Part shown: positions 35,590 to 50,135 of the stretch, piece by piece
Numbering within the stretch: the stretch's first letter is position 1
How the letters are laid out: every line of letters starts with the position of its first letter
Assembly (NCBI RefSeq): GCF_900747795.2
Contig: NC_041401.2
Location: 650,823-714,822 of the forward strand
Direction: 5' to 3'
Source: Erpetoichthys calabaricus
Lineage: Eukaryota > Chordata > Cladistia > Polypteriformes > Polypteridae
DNA length: 64,000 nt
Position numbers and translations under genes: made by a program
Notes under the pieces: generated by a model
Seen by the model: only the letters and a program-made list of their open reading frames with translations
Databases searched by the model: none
Told to the model about the DNA's origin: nothing

Positions 35590-35975
35590 GAAAACTGGAG
35601 AAGGTGTTTATCCAGTAGCCTGCCGTCAAAGAAGTCTGCACACAAGCCTAAGCAGAACTCTATGCCCTGGCTGTGAAGAAAGCCCACCAATACTCAAGTC
35701 TTTGATTGGCAGCGCCAGTCCAGGTGACTGTCAAGTGTATTGTCTGGCTGAGTGGGGAGGAGGAAACGCTGAAAGCCTCGGACAGAACTGTTCTCGGCCC
35801 CAAGATCACCCCTGACAACTCTAGGACTGCCACCTAAACGTTGCACTGCTTCCATGTAAAATCCGCCGATCACCTTTGGGTCACTATCTGTTGTGTAGGC
35901 ATTACGCCAGATGATTCTTCTGGAAAAGCCATCAATACATCCGTTTAGACCAATGTCAGCACAGGAATCCAGGTG
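35590..35975 (-). mobile_element. Integrase-like fossil fragment
   Basis: The minus strand reads an rve-type integrase or transposase core: CIDGFSRRIIWRNAYTTDSD, then PKVIGGFYMEAVQRLGG, PRVVRGDLGAEN and FQRFLL. The Asp in CIDGFSR and the Asp in RGDLGAEN fit the first two acidic positions of a DDE core. It is broken, with about two or more breaks, and no other part of an element was found around it. Whether it comes from a Ginger-like DNA transposon, a virus-like element or a domesticated gene cannot be told here. Confidence 0.5.
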
Positions 35976-36026
35976 CCAGATGAAGGTCGAGAGCTACCAC
36001 CCTGGCACCTCGGCCCCATCCTCACA

Positions 36027-36176
36027 GGTGGCACAGTGGCAGTGCTGTCGCTGTTTTGCAGTAAGAAGATTGTGGGTTCGCTTCCAGGGTCCTCCTTGTG
36101 TGGAGAGCGCTTTGAGTAGTGAGAACAGCGCCATATAAATGTAAAGAATTAATATAATAATTATTATTATTATTAC
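36027..36176 (+). mobile_element. tRNA-derived SINE (head A, tail 1)
   Basis: GGTGGCACAGTGGCAGTGCT head, B box GGGTTCGCTTCC, then GTCCTCCTTGTGTGGA joined to GAGCGCTTTGAGTAGTGAGA and ACAGCGCCATATAAATGTAA, ending in an ATT repeat. Confidence 0.8.
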
Positions 36177-36379
36177 AAGACGACCTCCTTGGCACGAAGA
36201 CGGCGCGCGTCCTCCCAAATAAACTTCACAAACCAAACCTCTAAGAGCTCCAGACACGTCAGCTCTGACGAATATTGAAAAGGCCTAAAAGGCTCCTTCG
36301 GTAGCCGCCCGCGTGTTTTATTGGATTATTAATTATTAATTATTATTATTATTATTATTCGTTTGCTTTACGTGAACGT

Positions 36380-36620
36380 CTTCGCGTGATGCCCGCCGCA
36401 GTCCTTCTGCACTTCGCTCTGCGCCGCTAGTCTTAATGTCGTTTGTCTATCATTCCTTACTGGTGACGTTGTAGGTGGGGCCTCACCAGCGGCCCCGCCC
36501 CTTGGCGCTGATTGGCTCGCGGCAGCAGTGCCAGCCAATGGCAGCGCAGCAGCGGGGAATACCGGATGGCCCCGCCGTCAAGCAGAGCGCCACTCTAACG
36601 GAGGGCCGCGCGCCGAGGTA
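36380..36620 (+). promoter_or_regulatory. INPP1 promoter and noncoding exon 1
   Basis: A CpG-rich block with a CCCCGCCCC GC box near 36496, CCAAT boxes on both strands (ATTGG at 36512, CCAAT at 36535) and a donor after 36617 (GCCGAG/GTAAGT). The noncoding exon would splice to the acceptor at 38416-38417. A further donor-like CTCAG/GTGAGG at 36833 could serve an alternative first exon. Confidence 0.55.
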
Positions 36621-37727
36621 AGTCGCTAGCTGGGCTCCGAATTCGGGATCGCAGAGAGGGACGGACGGAGGGGGGAGCGCCGCTCGCGATGGCTTCGCTT
36701 TTTTGCCGTCCTCCGCTCGGCTCGTCGGTCTCCTGTTTGAAAGGCAGAGGCGCAGGCGCGAAATCGCGTAAAGCCCCGGGGAGGCTGGCAGGAATGTGCT
36801 CGGGGGGCAGCGCGATGGCGCCTCGTAGCTCAGGTGAGGGGCTGCGTTACAAAGGGTACAGTGCGGCCACTTTCAGAAACAGAAAGAAGGGTCGGGAGAA
36901 AACAGGAGGCAGCCATCATCATCATCCTCACCTTTATCGCCATCCCGATTGAGCTTGAGGGTCGAGGGGGCTTCTCGGTGTAAAGTGCTTGTTGTAATTG
37001 AGAGCTGCTGGGGTCCGCTGGGCACACACATGGGTACACCTGAACCAGTTCCTTATGGTGGTCCCACAGACCCCTCGCGGCTGAGGGCTGAAGGGGGCCG
37101 CTTGTATTTGTAGGCTGGCCTGCATGCTGCCACCCCCTTGAATGAGTGTGCCAGTGTCCTCAGCTCTGAGTCTCCTGTTCACCTCCAACCCGCAGAGGGG
37201 ACATGACGGCGGGCACACGGCTGGTTTGTTGCCTCTGGTGAAAAGGAAAGCCTCACCCTGGGGAAGTGCCAGTGAGGTGGTGGTCTTAGATTTATGAAGG
37301 TATTGCTGTGTGCTCTGCCCTTTGAGTGCCTGGCATGCTATTAGTGCCACCCCATTCGCCTTCCTGAGTTGTAAGTAAGGTTACTTTGTTGAACCTACAG
37401 GGCACAGTGTCAATGATGAATGTGTCACTGCAGGGTGCCATCTCAGGAGAAGCAGGAGCAGGGCACCTCCAGCCAGACCAGGCTGAGCCCGAGGACACGA
37501 GAGGTAACGAGAGCGTGAGGTGCCAGGGCTCAGAGGGCAGTGAGCCGTTCTGTTTATATGGCACCTTTCACCGTCACATTGAGTCTTCACTGGCTGGCTG
37601 TTTACTCCAGTGCCACCAAACTGGTGGGCAAGTGACAAGGACCCTCTGGATTGGAGGAGCGTGACAGTCGGACATCATCTGGTGACATCAATAGCAGGGA
37701 CAGTGCAGGCTTGAGGTACAATATGTG

Positions 37728-38036
37728 TAAGGGACGTGTAGAAAAACAAAAGGCCATATCCAGCTGGCAGGTGACAAGCCAGTGCCACAAACCCAGGACA
37801 ATTTTGGGAGTGGCGTGTATGGCGAAGTGTCATGGTAATAAAAACATAAAAGAGATGTGGCCATCGGTCACTCCCAGGATACGAGGCCTGCACGAGTGAG
37901 GGACACTTAGACAAACAAAAGGCCACATCAGACCGGTGAGTGGCAGGCCAGTGTAAAGAGCCCAGGGAATTCTGGGAGTGAGCGAATGTGTACAGTGAAA
38001 TGCCATGTAGGGTGATAAGGACGTCAAAGACGTGTG
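37728..38036. repeat. Diverged tandem duplication in INPP1 intron 1
   Basis: Two units with a period of about 168 bases. Shared anchors are AACAAAAGGCCA (37745 and 37914), a CAGGTGACAAGCCAGTG/GTGAGTGGCAGGCCAGTG pair, and TTTGGGAGTG/TCTGGGAGTG. Many substitutions show that the duplication is old. Confidence 0.65.
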
Positions 38037-38434
38037 CAGCAGTAAGGCGCGGTGTGTTTGTGTCACACGTGTGACTACTGTGTGTGCCGCCAGTGACAGG
38101 TGTGTGTTACATGTGTGTGGGCGGGACTGGGCCCTCAGCATGCCTACCGAGTCCTTATCAAGTGACGGGCACCCTGGCATGCCATTCACTTTTCTTGTCG
38201 TGTTCTCTCTCCGTTGACCTTCTCGTGGCCTGCACTGTGTGAGTACAGAGAGCGCCCCCTGATGGCGCGCTCAGCGTTTTCCATTTCAGTTCTGGTGCCC
38301 AGGAGCCGCGGTGTCTGTGGCCAGTGGGTTCTACGCCAGGAGCTGGACCGGGCACCCCACCTTAACTTGGCCACATGGGCCATTTCTCTCTCTCTCCTTT
38401 CCCCCCATATGTTGCAGGACCCGAAGCTGGCAGG

Positions 38435-40231
38435 ATGTCCGATGTGCTCGCCGCCCTGGTGCGTGCCTCTGAGAAGGCGGCCAACATCGCTCGGGCCTGC
38501 AGGCAGGAGGCGCTGCTCTTCCAGCTGCTCATTGAGGAGAAGAAGGAGGAGGACAAGAACAAGAAGTTCGTCACGGACTTCAAGACCCTGGCAGACGTCC
38601 TCGTCCAGGAGGCCATAAAGCACGACATCGGGCAGCAAGTAGGTGGAGCTGCTTAGACGAGCGCGGTCTTGGCCCCCTCTGGTGGGCACTAATGTTACAG
38701 TTGGACTGTCGGAGCCCAAAAATAGACACTCGGTGCTCCGCCATCTGTTTGGGCTCCAAACGGACCACGAAGGCCCAGTGCTGTCCTCAGGGGTCCAGTG
38801 GAGAAAGTGACACCTAACTCTGTCCTCTGCTGTCCCCCTGAGTCCCCATGTGGTCACCACAGGAGGGAGTGTTTGGGCACTGGAGGTGACCACAGATGAT
38901 CAGGCTTGTTACTACGCTGTTGATGGTCCCTCTGCACGTCCATAGTGTCCCAAGAGGGGTCTGGTCAGTGATGTTGGCCGACTTTGCCCTTTGACTCTTA
39001 TCTTCTTGTTTTCAGTTTCCTGACCTCAAAGAGTACATCTTCGGCGAGGAGTCCAACGAGTTCACAAACGGCCTTGGTAAGCCTGCTGACCGCTCATCCT
39101 TATCTGGAGGGGAAGGCCCGGGTGGCCACTGGACATGGTGGTCACCGCTGGTCACAAAGCTCTGGCGCGTGTCTCCACAGGACAGAAGATCTGCGTGAAG
39201 ATCTGCGAGACGGAGAAGGAGACGGCCAAACTCCTGTCACTTGTGCTGGATGGCAATGAGGAGGCGGCCAGTGCCCTCGCCAGTGCTGCCCACCAGAGTG
39301 CTGGCGAGCTGGAGCTGGACACTGGGCACACTGAGATCCCACCAAGCATGCTGGGAGTCTGGGTGGATCCCATTGGTAAGTTCCTTGTGCCACGGGGAGG
39401 TGGAGGCTCCGGGTGGGCACCTGGTGACTGTGCCTACTTCAACTTTGTCTTCCAGACTCCACCTTCCAGTACATCAAAGGCATCGGGGACTCGGTGGCCC
39501 GCGGCGGTGTGCACAGCCAGGGTCTGCAGTGCGTGACTGTCCTGATTGGTGCCTACCTGCTTCACTCGGGAATGCCCGTCATGGGCGTGGTCAACCAGCC
39601 GTTCGCTGCTCAGGACCCAAACACAAAGAGGTGAGGTGGCACTGAGAACACATGGCGCCACCTGTGGGTGAAGTGCGGGAGGCCAGTCAGTTTGGTGCCG
39701 TGACACTGATGTCCCCTTTACCTTTGCAGATGGACTGGCCAGTACTTCTGGGGTCTCTCATTTGAGGACGTGAAGCTGAACTCGCTGCAGACCACCCCTG
39801 ACCCCTTGGTGGACAGCACCCATCTGTCTGCAGTTCTGAGCTCGGGCGAGGCGCCAAGTGTCCGGGAGCAGCTGGGCATGGCCTGTGGAGAGGACATCCA
39901 CTACGCCGCTGGGGCTGGCTACAAGTGTCTCTGTGTCATCCGCGGACTGGTGGACGTCTACGTCTTTTCTGAGGACACCACCTTCAAGTGGGACTGCTGT
40001 GGTCCTCATGCCATCCTCTGCTCGCTGGGCGGTGGCATGGTGGACCTGAAGGAAAGCCTTCGGCGGAGGAGAGAGGGCACCTCTGACCAGTGTGCCGAGC
40101 TGCTTTATAATGCCCCAGTGGCAGGTGCCCACGGTGTGGACAGATGGGCCAATGCGGGCGGCCTGGTGGCCTTCCGGTCTTGTGCCCACCTGGAGCGTGT
40201 CTTATGCGTTCTGTCCAGTCTGCCTTGTTGA
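38435..40231 (+). CDS. inpp1: Inositol polyphosphate 1-phosphatase
   Basis: Removes the 1-phosphate from inositol 1,4-bisphosphate and inositol 1,3,4-trisphosphate in the cytosol; a Mg-dependent, lithium-sensitive enzyme. Coding exons: 38435-38638, 39016-39076, 39181-39375, 39456-39630 and 39730-40231, all GT-AG with matching phases, 1137 bases, 378 residues (human 399). Metal ligands are in place: Asp54 in FKTLADVLVQE, Glu79-Glu80 in IFGEESNEF, Asp151 and Asp154 in WVDPIDSTFQYIKG (the family signature, split by an intron after Ile153), and the late Asp in GVDRWANAGG. Other landmarks are YCAAGAGYK-like YAAGAGYKCLCVIRGLVD and EDTTFKWDCCGPHAILC. The first exon begins MSDVLAALVRASEKAANIAR as in human INPP1. 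The shortening falls mostly in the loop after LSFEDVKLNSLQ. Neighbours HIBCH and MFSD6 are as in human. Confidence 0.96.
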
Positions 40232-40480
40232 GTAAAGTGGGGCTCAGTGCCCGAGGGCCAGTCGTGTGTGGCTTTGTGACTCAGGGTGTGGGAGGGGTGT
40301 GCTGCCCACCTAGGGCTGGGCACAGGGTGTGATTGACATGAGGCTGCGGGAGAAGAGCATGCTGGGAATGAGTTGGCCTGCAACTGCTGGGGTAACTGAG
40401 TGGGAGCCTGTCAGTGCCGCTTGGCATCCCAATTCCTGGGCCAACATGGCAAATCCAAGTAAGTCAGGCGGTGACAGTCA

Positions 40481-40486
40481 AATAAA
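40481..40486 (+). terminator. Poly(A) signal AATAAA of INPP1
   Basis: About 250 bases after the stop codon; first canonical signal downstream of INPP1. Confidence 0.65.
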
Positions 40487-40506
40487 TGACAGCATTAAAA
40501 AAAATA

Positions 40507-43006
40507 TATATGGCACTGAAATAACATGGGGGGAGGGTGGACAATTGAAATGGGGGGAGTAGTGGGCACTGACATGGTGGGTTCAAGTCCCCATTTCCTG
40601 CCCTGGGCTGCTTGTGCCCACTGAGTTCAGCTTTCATGCCAGAAATGCTCCACTGAGAGCACACAGGGTGGTCCCAACTCAACCCCCCCAAGTAACTGAC
40701 ACACAGTGGTGGTGGCAGCAGAAATGTCCCCCACATCGCTGCTGACCACCCTGTGGCTCACTGTGAGGGGATAGTCCCAGGTTCAGATCCCACCGCTGGC
40801 ACCCTGTGGGGCTTCACACACAAGTCATTTCAAGACTCGGGGCCACTGGTCTTCTATGATGCCCACTTGGGTGTGTTTCAGTGGCACAGAGCAGGCAGGA
40901 GCAAAAGACACTCAAAATAAGGTGGGCACTTGCTGGGGGTGACAACTGGCAGATGGTAAAGCACAAACCTAAACCAATGGCACCTGGCAACACACTTGAG
41001 TTTGTAATGTACAGTTCACGCAGGATGGCACATCTAGGGCATCAGACATGCTGAGAAGGGCACTTTGATATGCCAATAAGCCCCCGAAGCAGAAAACTAA
41101 ACACCTGAAAATCTCAGAATCGCTTTGAAGGATTTGATTGAAAGGCGTTGACTTGCTGCCACCCTGCGTGTTTTACTTGTCGGTAATAATAACGACGACA
41201 CTATTGGTGGGCCACAGTGGGAATGCCATAAATGACGACAGACTTTATATAGCGCCTTGATAGACTTTACCCAGCAGCCCTCAGTATCTGCTTTCTAAAG
41301 CGCCTTGCGAGGGGTCTCTTGAATGGCACCATATAAAGTGCCATTCAATTAATTAGACATAACTTAGTGAGTGCCCTGCGCGTGGTCAGACTTGGCAAAA
41401 CGAGGAGAGGACGCCACCTGCTTTGTGCTGTGCCACAAAACGACTGACCAAGATGTGTCTGATAGACTTGGATCAATGCCCGCTTCTGTCTGCCCATCTA
41501 TGGGGCAAAGGTCAGCTGCTAGCAGAGAATGATGCCAGGGTAGTGAAGACAGAACAACGCTTGTCTCATTGTCTACTGTGGTCTGCCCCGGTCACTCTGG
41601 TTGGCCCATTGCTCAGTGGTCTGTCCAGGGCTGGTACATCCCTTGTGCCCAGTGGTGCCAGGATGGCTTCTGACCCCTTGAGTCTTGAGGTCCAACCAGC
41701 TGTCCAAGTTTATAACTAGAGATGGTGGTGCCAGAGAGTGGGTGGGTTGGCACACTGGCCTGGCATCATTTAAGGGTGCCCACCGATCCCCCCTCACTTC
41801 ACCACATGTCCTGGTGACTTTAACTGAGCAGAGGAATGGCAGCCTTGTGCCTTCTCTGAAGTTCATGTTTTATAGTGTGAGCACTGGCATGTGAACCTGA
41901 CCTGCTATGCCAAGATATTAACACTTGAAAATCATCTATTAGGGCACTCAGTGGCACAAGCCGCCATCTGTGCAGGACACACTGCACATAACACCCTGAG
42001 GGGTCACTCACGCAGAGGGGCTCAAATGGAACAAAGATGCCACCTCACAAGGTCCTCACAAGTCTCCTTTGGCCTCTTTAGGGCCTCCATGTGTGCTTTG
42101 GTCACACTCACAGGGACAGGTCACCAGGCCACTCTACTGACCACCTGAGGTGTCCATCATCTGCTGTTGGCTGTTATGGAGACAAGCAAGTAAGGGGCCT
42201 GCAGCTCGAAGGGACAGCACGGCCAGCCTCTAAGTGTCCCTGCCCTTTAGGGGTGACAACAATGGTCATCCAGGGCATTTGACCATGTGGCTTACAGACC
42301 ACGGGTGAGTTACAGTCACGGGTGAGTTTATGCAGTGTAGCCAGGTGACAGATGGTGGCTTGTCCCCAATCTCCGTTGTCACGTTCTCTGACGCCCATTA
42401 AGGCCAAGGAGGGACTGACCTTTGGGACTGCACGCTTGACATGAAGTGACCTGACTGGCCCCTCAAACCTGTCATTGTACCCCCTAACCAAATGAAACAA
42501 GCAACTGGGATGTGTGGGACACAAATGGGGGACAAACTGAGAACATGTCTTCAAAAAACAAGCAGGGCCTCGAAACCACTCAACGCCTTGTGAGCGAGGG
42601 GCCGCAGTGGGGTCAGCACGCAACTTCATGGACGCTTTAAAGGATTTGTCAGGCGGTGGGCAAGCTGAGGGTCTTGGAGCGCAGCGTTGACGTCCGGCTT
42701 TAGACGAGGCGGTGTCTCCGGTCTGACTTGTTCAGCCTGACGTGGCCAATGAGCTCGACTGTGTCACGCTGTAGGTGACAAGGGCGCCAATTGGCAGACA
42801 GGCCGAGTGGTGCTGACATGAGCCGAAGATGAACAAGGACGTCACCCGACTTGGACCCCGGTGGGCTGCAATGGCTGTCTGTCGTTCAGCCCCTTCCTTC
42901 ATGTCTGCTCTTCTCTTGCTTCTTGGCTTCATTTCGTTACTTATCAGCCAGACATAAAAAGATGGAACACAGAGGTCTCCAACAGTCCCTTGGGCGCCAT
43001 GCCCAC
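40507..43006. other. Intergenic between INPP1 and MFSD6
   Basis: No gene recognised. Two retroposon-tail relics with TATATAGCGCCTTGATAG and AAAGCGCCTTGCGAGG occur near 41245-41315. Confidence 0.5.
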
Positions 43007-43977
43007 TCCGCACAGTCTTCTGTCTAGCGGGCACTGATTTCATGGGCACAGTCTTCTGTCTAGTGGGCACTGATTTGATAGGCACAGTCTTCTGTCTAGT
43101 GGGCACTGATTTCATGGGCACAGTCTTCTGTCTAGCAGGCACTGATTTCATGGGCACAGTCTTCTGTCTAGTGGGCACTGATTTGATGGGCACAGTCTTC
43201 TGTCTAGCAGGCACTGATTTCATGGTCACAGTCTTCTGTCTAGTGGGCACTGATTTCATGGGCACAGTTCTGTCTAGTGGGCACTGATTTGATGGGCACA
43301 GTCTTCTGTCTAGTGGGCACTGATTTCATGGGCACAGTCTTCTGTCTAGCAGGCACTGATTTCATGGGCACAGTCTTCTGTCTAGCGGGCACTGATTTCA
43401 TGGTCACAGTCTTCTGTCTAGTGGGCACTGATTTGATAGGCACAGTCTTCTGTCTAGTGGGCACTGATTTCATGGGCACAGTCTTCTGTCTAGCAGGCAC
43501 TGATTTCATGGGCACAGTCTTCTGTCTAGTGGGCACTGATTTCATGGGCACAGTCTTCTGTCTAGCGGGCACTGATTTCATGGGCACAGTTCTGTCTAGT
43601 GGGCACTGATTTGATGGGCACAGTCTTCTGTCTAGTGGGCACTGATTTCATGGGCACAGTCTTCTGTCTAGCAGGCACTGATTTCATGGGCACAGTCTTC
43701 TGTCTAGTGGGCACTGATTTCATGGGCACAGTCTTCTGTCTAGCGGGCACTGATTTCATGGGCACAGTCTTCTGTCTAGCGGGCACTGATTTCATGGGCA
43801 CAGTCTTCTGTCTAGTGGGCACTGATTTCATGGGCACAGTCTTCTGTCTAGCAGGCACTGATTTCATGGGCACAGTCTTCTGTCTAGCGGGCACTGATTT
43901 CATGGGCACAGTCTTCTGTCTAGTGGGCACTGATTTCATGGGCACAGTCTTCTGTCTAGCAGGCACTGATTTCATGG
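43007..43977. repeat. 36-bp minisatellite, 27 units
   Basis: The unit is GGGCACTGATTTCATGGGCA plus CAGTCTTCTGTCTAGT. Twenty-seven copies of GCACTGATTT are spaced by 36 bases, except that units 8 and 17 (anchors 43281 and 43603) are 34 bases long and lack CT. Variants are GTGGG/GCGGG/GCAGG before CACTG and TTCATGG/TTGATGG/TTGATAGG after it. Because 36 is divisible by three, long frames run on both strands (MGTVFCLVGTDF on plus, MKSVPTRQKTVP on minus); they shift only at the two 34-base units. I read them as accidental. Confidence 0.97.
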
Positions 43978-44239
43978 TCTCATTCAAAAACTGATTTTCC
44001 CAAAGGCTTGCAGACTCCGCAGGTCAGAATTCCTCAGGCCTTCCCTTCTTCTTTTCAGATTGGGAAAGACGCGGGTGCAAATGTCCGGCCATCTCGCTCT
44101 GCATCACTTTATTAAGAAAAACCGAAACAATTCGAATGAGGGCGACACCCTCACACATCTGGGGGGGCCACAGGAGGACAGCAGCAGAGTCCCCTCTCCC
44201 GTCGTTTCGTCTCCTCGACTGCCCTCCTCACAAGTCACG

Positions 44240-44891
44240 TGCAGAAGGGGCGCTCGGCCGACTGCGGTGGTCGTGCTCTGGATGCCCGTCCATCCCTGAC
44301 TGAGACCGGAGGACTCGGCAGCCCCACTCGACTTACAAGAGGAGAGGAGCGGCCTCGCGGGCCGTCCAGGGAGCGCGCGGCGGGTGTCCGCGGAAGCGGG
44401 GCGGGGCCACTTGTGCACGAGCTCGCGAGTCGCTGCCGGGTTTCGCCCCACGTGACCGAAGCCGCGCCGTCACACACTCGCTCGCCTCCCGCCCAGCAGC
44501 AGCATCAACAGCAGCAGGTGAGCGCTGACGTCACCAGGAGGAGCCTCTGACGGACATTCGGCGTTCCGGCAGCGGCTGCTCGCCATGGACAGGTGGCTGC
44601 CTCGACCGCGAAGTAAATCCCGCTGAGCCCGAAGCCAGGAGTCGCGCGAGTCCAATCAGGTGAGCCAACGCTGTCGCCCCCGCTCCATCCGCCCGCCGAT
44701 CGTTCCATCCGGCTTTATGCACCCCGCACCAGCCGCTGCTCGTCTACGCGTCTCCGGGCCGAGGCTCCACCCGCCGCTGCGCTTCCGCAAACGGAGACGC
44801 CGGTAATCCGCCGAGCCGCCGCCTAAAAGTTGGCAGGAAACAGCGTGAAGAAGAGCGAGTCCAGCCGCCGCCGCGGAGAGCTTAGCCTCCG
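44240..44891 (+). promoter_or_regulatory. MFSD6 CpG island with alternative 5' exons
   Basis: A GC-rich block with three good donors: after 44517 (GCAGCAG/GTGAGC), after 44659 (CAATCAG/GTGAGC) and after 44891 (CCTCCG/GTAAGT). They could give alternative noncoding first exons spliced to the acceptor at 45094-45095. A palindromic CRE, TGACGTCA, is at 44526-44533 and a CACGTGAC E-box at 44449-44456. Confidence 0.55.
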
Positions 44892-44972
44892 GTAAGTAAG
44901 TGGCACGGATGAGGGCTGGCACTGGCGGTGGCAGCAGAGGGCCTGGGCACAGGAGAGCTGGCGAGCCATTAG

Positions 44973-47795
<2,823 letters not shown>

Positions 47796-48017
47796 GATGT
47801 GGCGGCAGCCCCTGAAGAGAACTCTGCTGCCAGCCTGGGTGAGGGGGGCACGGAGCCCCGAGACGCGAGCCCCGCCTTCTCCCGACGTCATGTGCCTTTT
47901 TATCTCTTACTGTTGGTGGAAGTGTTTCCCGAGGGAGAAGACGGGCGCAGACGCGCCAGTGCAGATGTCGGACTGATTCTGTTGCCCGCTCCTTTACTTT
48001 ATAGTTTTAAGCTTCAA

Positions 48018-48023
48018 ATTAAA
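48018..48023 (+). terminator. Poly(A) signal ATTAAA of MFSD6 (proximal)
   Basis: A common variant signal about 220 bases after the stop. A canonical AATAAA follows at 48531-48536, so two 3' ends are possible. Confidence 0.5.
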
Positions 48024-48530
48024 TCTGAGAAGTCAAGTCCTGTTGATTGTGGTGCCAGTCAGTCTGCCTGTGGTCGGGTTTAGCTTCACATTTTAATTGC
48101 TTTGCATTCACCCACATGCACTCTTAAGTGGGCACTTTGCATCATGCTAGTAAAAGACAGCAGAGCTGCTGGCACCAAGGGTGGTGGGCCGCAGCCACGA
48201 CAGCTTTTTTCATTACTTGGTGGCGTGGACGGGCAGTGCCCTCGTTGGTCCACCTTGACATTTGTGACATTCCCAGGTGACAGTCAGTGCTCCTCCTTTC
48301 ACTTCACGCTGAATTGTGCCCCCTCGCCAGTATGGCAGCCGATGTAAGAAACAGAGAAGCAGTTCAGAGTTTGGCCCCAACATGGCAGAAACAAACTCCT
48401 GCAGCCGTGGCACGGCCCCTCAAACCCGAGGCCCACACCTGCTGCAGTTTATGCCAGTGCCGCCGCGGCATCTCGTGTTTCGTCTCCGTTGGCCGCCGTC
48501 TGTCTACAGCTGACTTCATGACACGTGGAC

Positions 48531-48536
48531 AATAAA
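48531..48536 (+). terminator. Poly(A) signal AATAAA of MFSD6 (distal)
   Basis: Canonical signal about 735 bases after the MFSD6 stop. Confidence 0.5.
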
Positions 48537-48555
48537 CTCAGACCAAGGGACGCAA

Positions 48556-50135
48556 CTTGTGGTACTTAGACGAGAAGTGGATGTGGCAGGAGCGAGCGAG
48601 TTTGGGAATAGGCCAGCTGGTACAGAGGGGGGAGTCACCCACCTGGGTGCCAACTTTAAACAAAATGCTTGGAGGGATGCCTACTGCTAAAGAGCGGGTT
48701 CACAGCAGAAAGGCACTGTAGGGCGGTGGTGGTGATGGTGCCCATCCCCTCGTGTAGCGGACGTGTTGGTCAGGGCGCTGCTGTTCTTCTGTGCCAGCGA
48801 ATGACTGGACGACTTGGGTCTTTATTACAAAAAAAATCGGAAACAGCACAGGAACTTTAATTCATTGTGGATTTTCTGGAACCATCATGGGATCAAAAAT
48901 ATCCTCACACCCACCATGATGACTAGTGAGGTGGTGCCAACGGTCCTGGAATGTGCTTGAGTTTGGTGCCCCTCGTCTGCCTGGCAGCACTCAAGGCGGA
49001 CCCCACATTTGACCAACACACAGCATGATGGGAAAGTCCAAGGAGCTCAGTGCAGACGTGACGAGGGGGGTCAGGAATGGGGTCTACTACTTTAGGGTCC
49101 TGGGTCAGCACAAGTTCTTTGGAGGTGTAGCCACACTGTGCCAAGGTGTGGAAGGAGACCCCGACTGAATCCCTCAGCTGACAGGCAGGTGGTGCAGAAG
49201 GTCTGATCAAATCCAAGAGACCACTCTGCCATGAGCTGGAAGTTGGTGGGACACCAGTGTCACTGGCCAGCGGGTCCTACACCAGCAGGGGCCGAGAGGC
49301 CGCCTCTCGAAATGGACGCCTTCAGGCCCGACTCAAGTCTGCGGCTAATCAGAAGGACTAGAATAAAAGTGTAAAGGTCAGGCAGGGATGGAGTCCTCCT
49401 GTTTGCAGGAGTAAAGGTGGCACCGTGACAGCACTGCACCCTGGGGTGGTCTGGTGCATTGTGGGAAACCTCCGAGCAGCAGCACACCAACGCAGGCTCA
49501 CGTCAAACATGTGGAGTGGCCCGACCTCCGCCTAATGGTGCCCAACGGTCCGCTCTGTGCCAGTAAAGAGACAAAGTCGCTTCAGCTCTACGAGAGTGGC
49601 CAGACCTCCGGCCCACGCTGCGCGGGTGTCCTGCCACAGGGTTAGGCGGACTGGCGATGTGTGTGTTCGCCCCAAGATGGACTGGCGCTCTGGCTGCCAG
49701 TCTGACTGCCTTGTGCCCCCTGCTGGCTGGGATAGCTCTGGTGACCCCTGACTGAGTGACTTGGTCTAGCAGAAGCTCACTGATGGCTGCCAGAAGTGTG
49801 TGACGGAGGCGACAGTTGACCACATTTTAGGATATTTTGGACCCTGTGATGGGCTAATAAATTAAAACGGGGGTGCACTGAACTTCAGGTTTTTTGTAAT
49901 AAAGATGGACGTTGTGCCCTGCTCTCTGGACCCCAAGGACGCACTCTAACACGGGTGGGTGAGGACGTCGCCCCGCTGAGCTCTCTTCACAAATCACGCC
50001 GGCTCACTCGCTCTTTAAAACCAGTTTACTATAAAATCCTTAAAAACTTCACCTGAGCGCATTCTCGGACCACTCCAAAGAAATGCAAAGAGGATACAAG
50101 ACTGCAAGTCAAACGAGACCCCATTAAAAACGGAG
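48556..50135. other. Gap between MFSD6 and NEMP2 3' ends
   Basis: No gene recognised. Part of it is probably the NEMP2 3' UTR on the minus strand; no AATAAA was seen near the stop, and the first minus-strand AATAAA is far off (TTTATT at about 48821). A strict CTCF-type core is at 49713-49726. Confidence 0.45.
49713..49726 (-). promoter_or_regulatory. CTCF-like core motif
   Basis: The minus strand reads CCAGCAGGGGGCAC, a full match to CCASYAGRKGGCRS. It lies between the convergent MFSD6 and NEMP2 genes. Confidence 0.45.

Noticed and set aside
43012-43977. Regular 36-base direct repeats as a CRISPR array
   Set aside because: There are no unique spacers between units, no cas genes, and the rest of the window is vertebrate.
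43012-43994. Long open frames on both strands over the 36-bp repeats as a repeat protein gene
   Set aside because: The unit length is a multiple of three, the frames shift at the two 34-base units, both strands are equally open, and there is no promoter or splice context.
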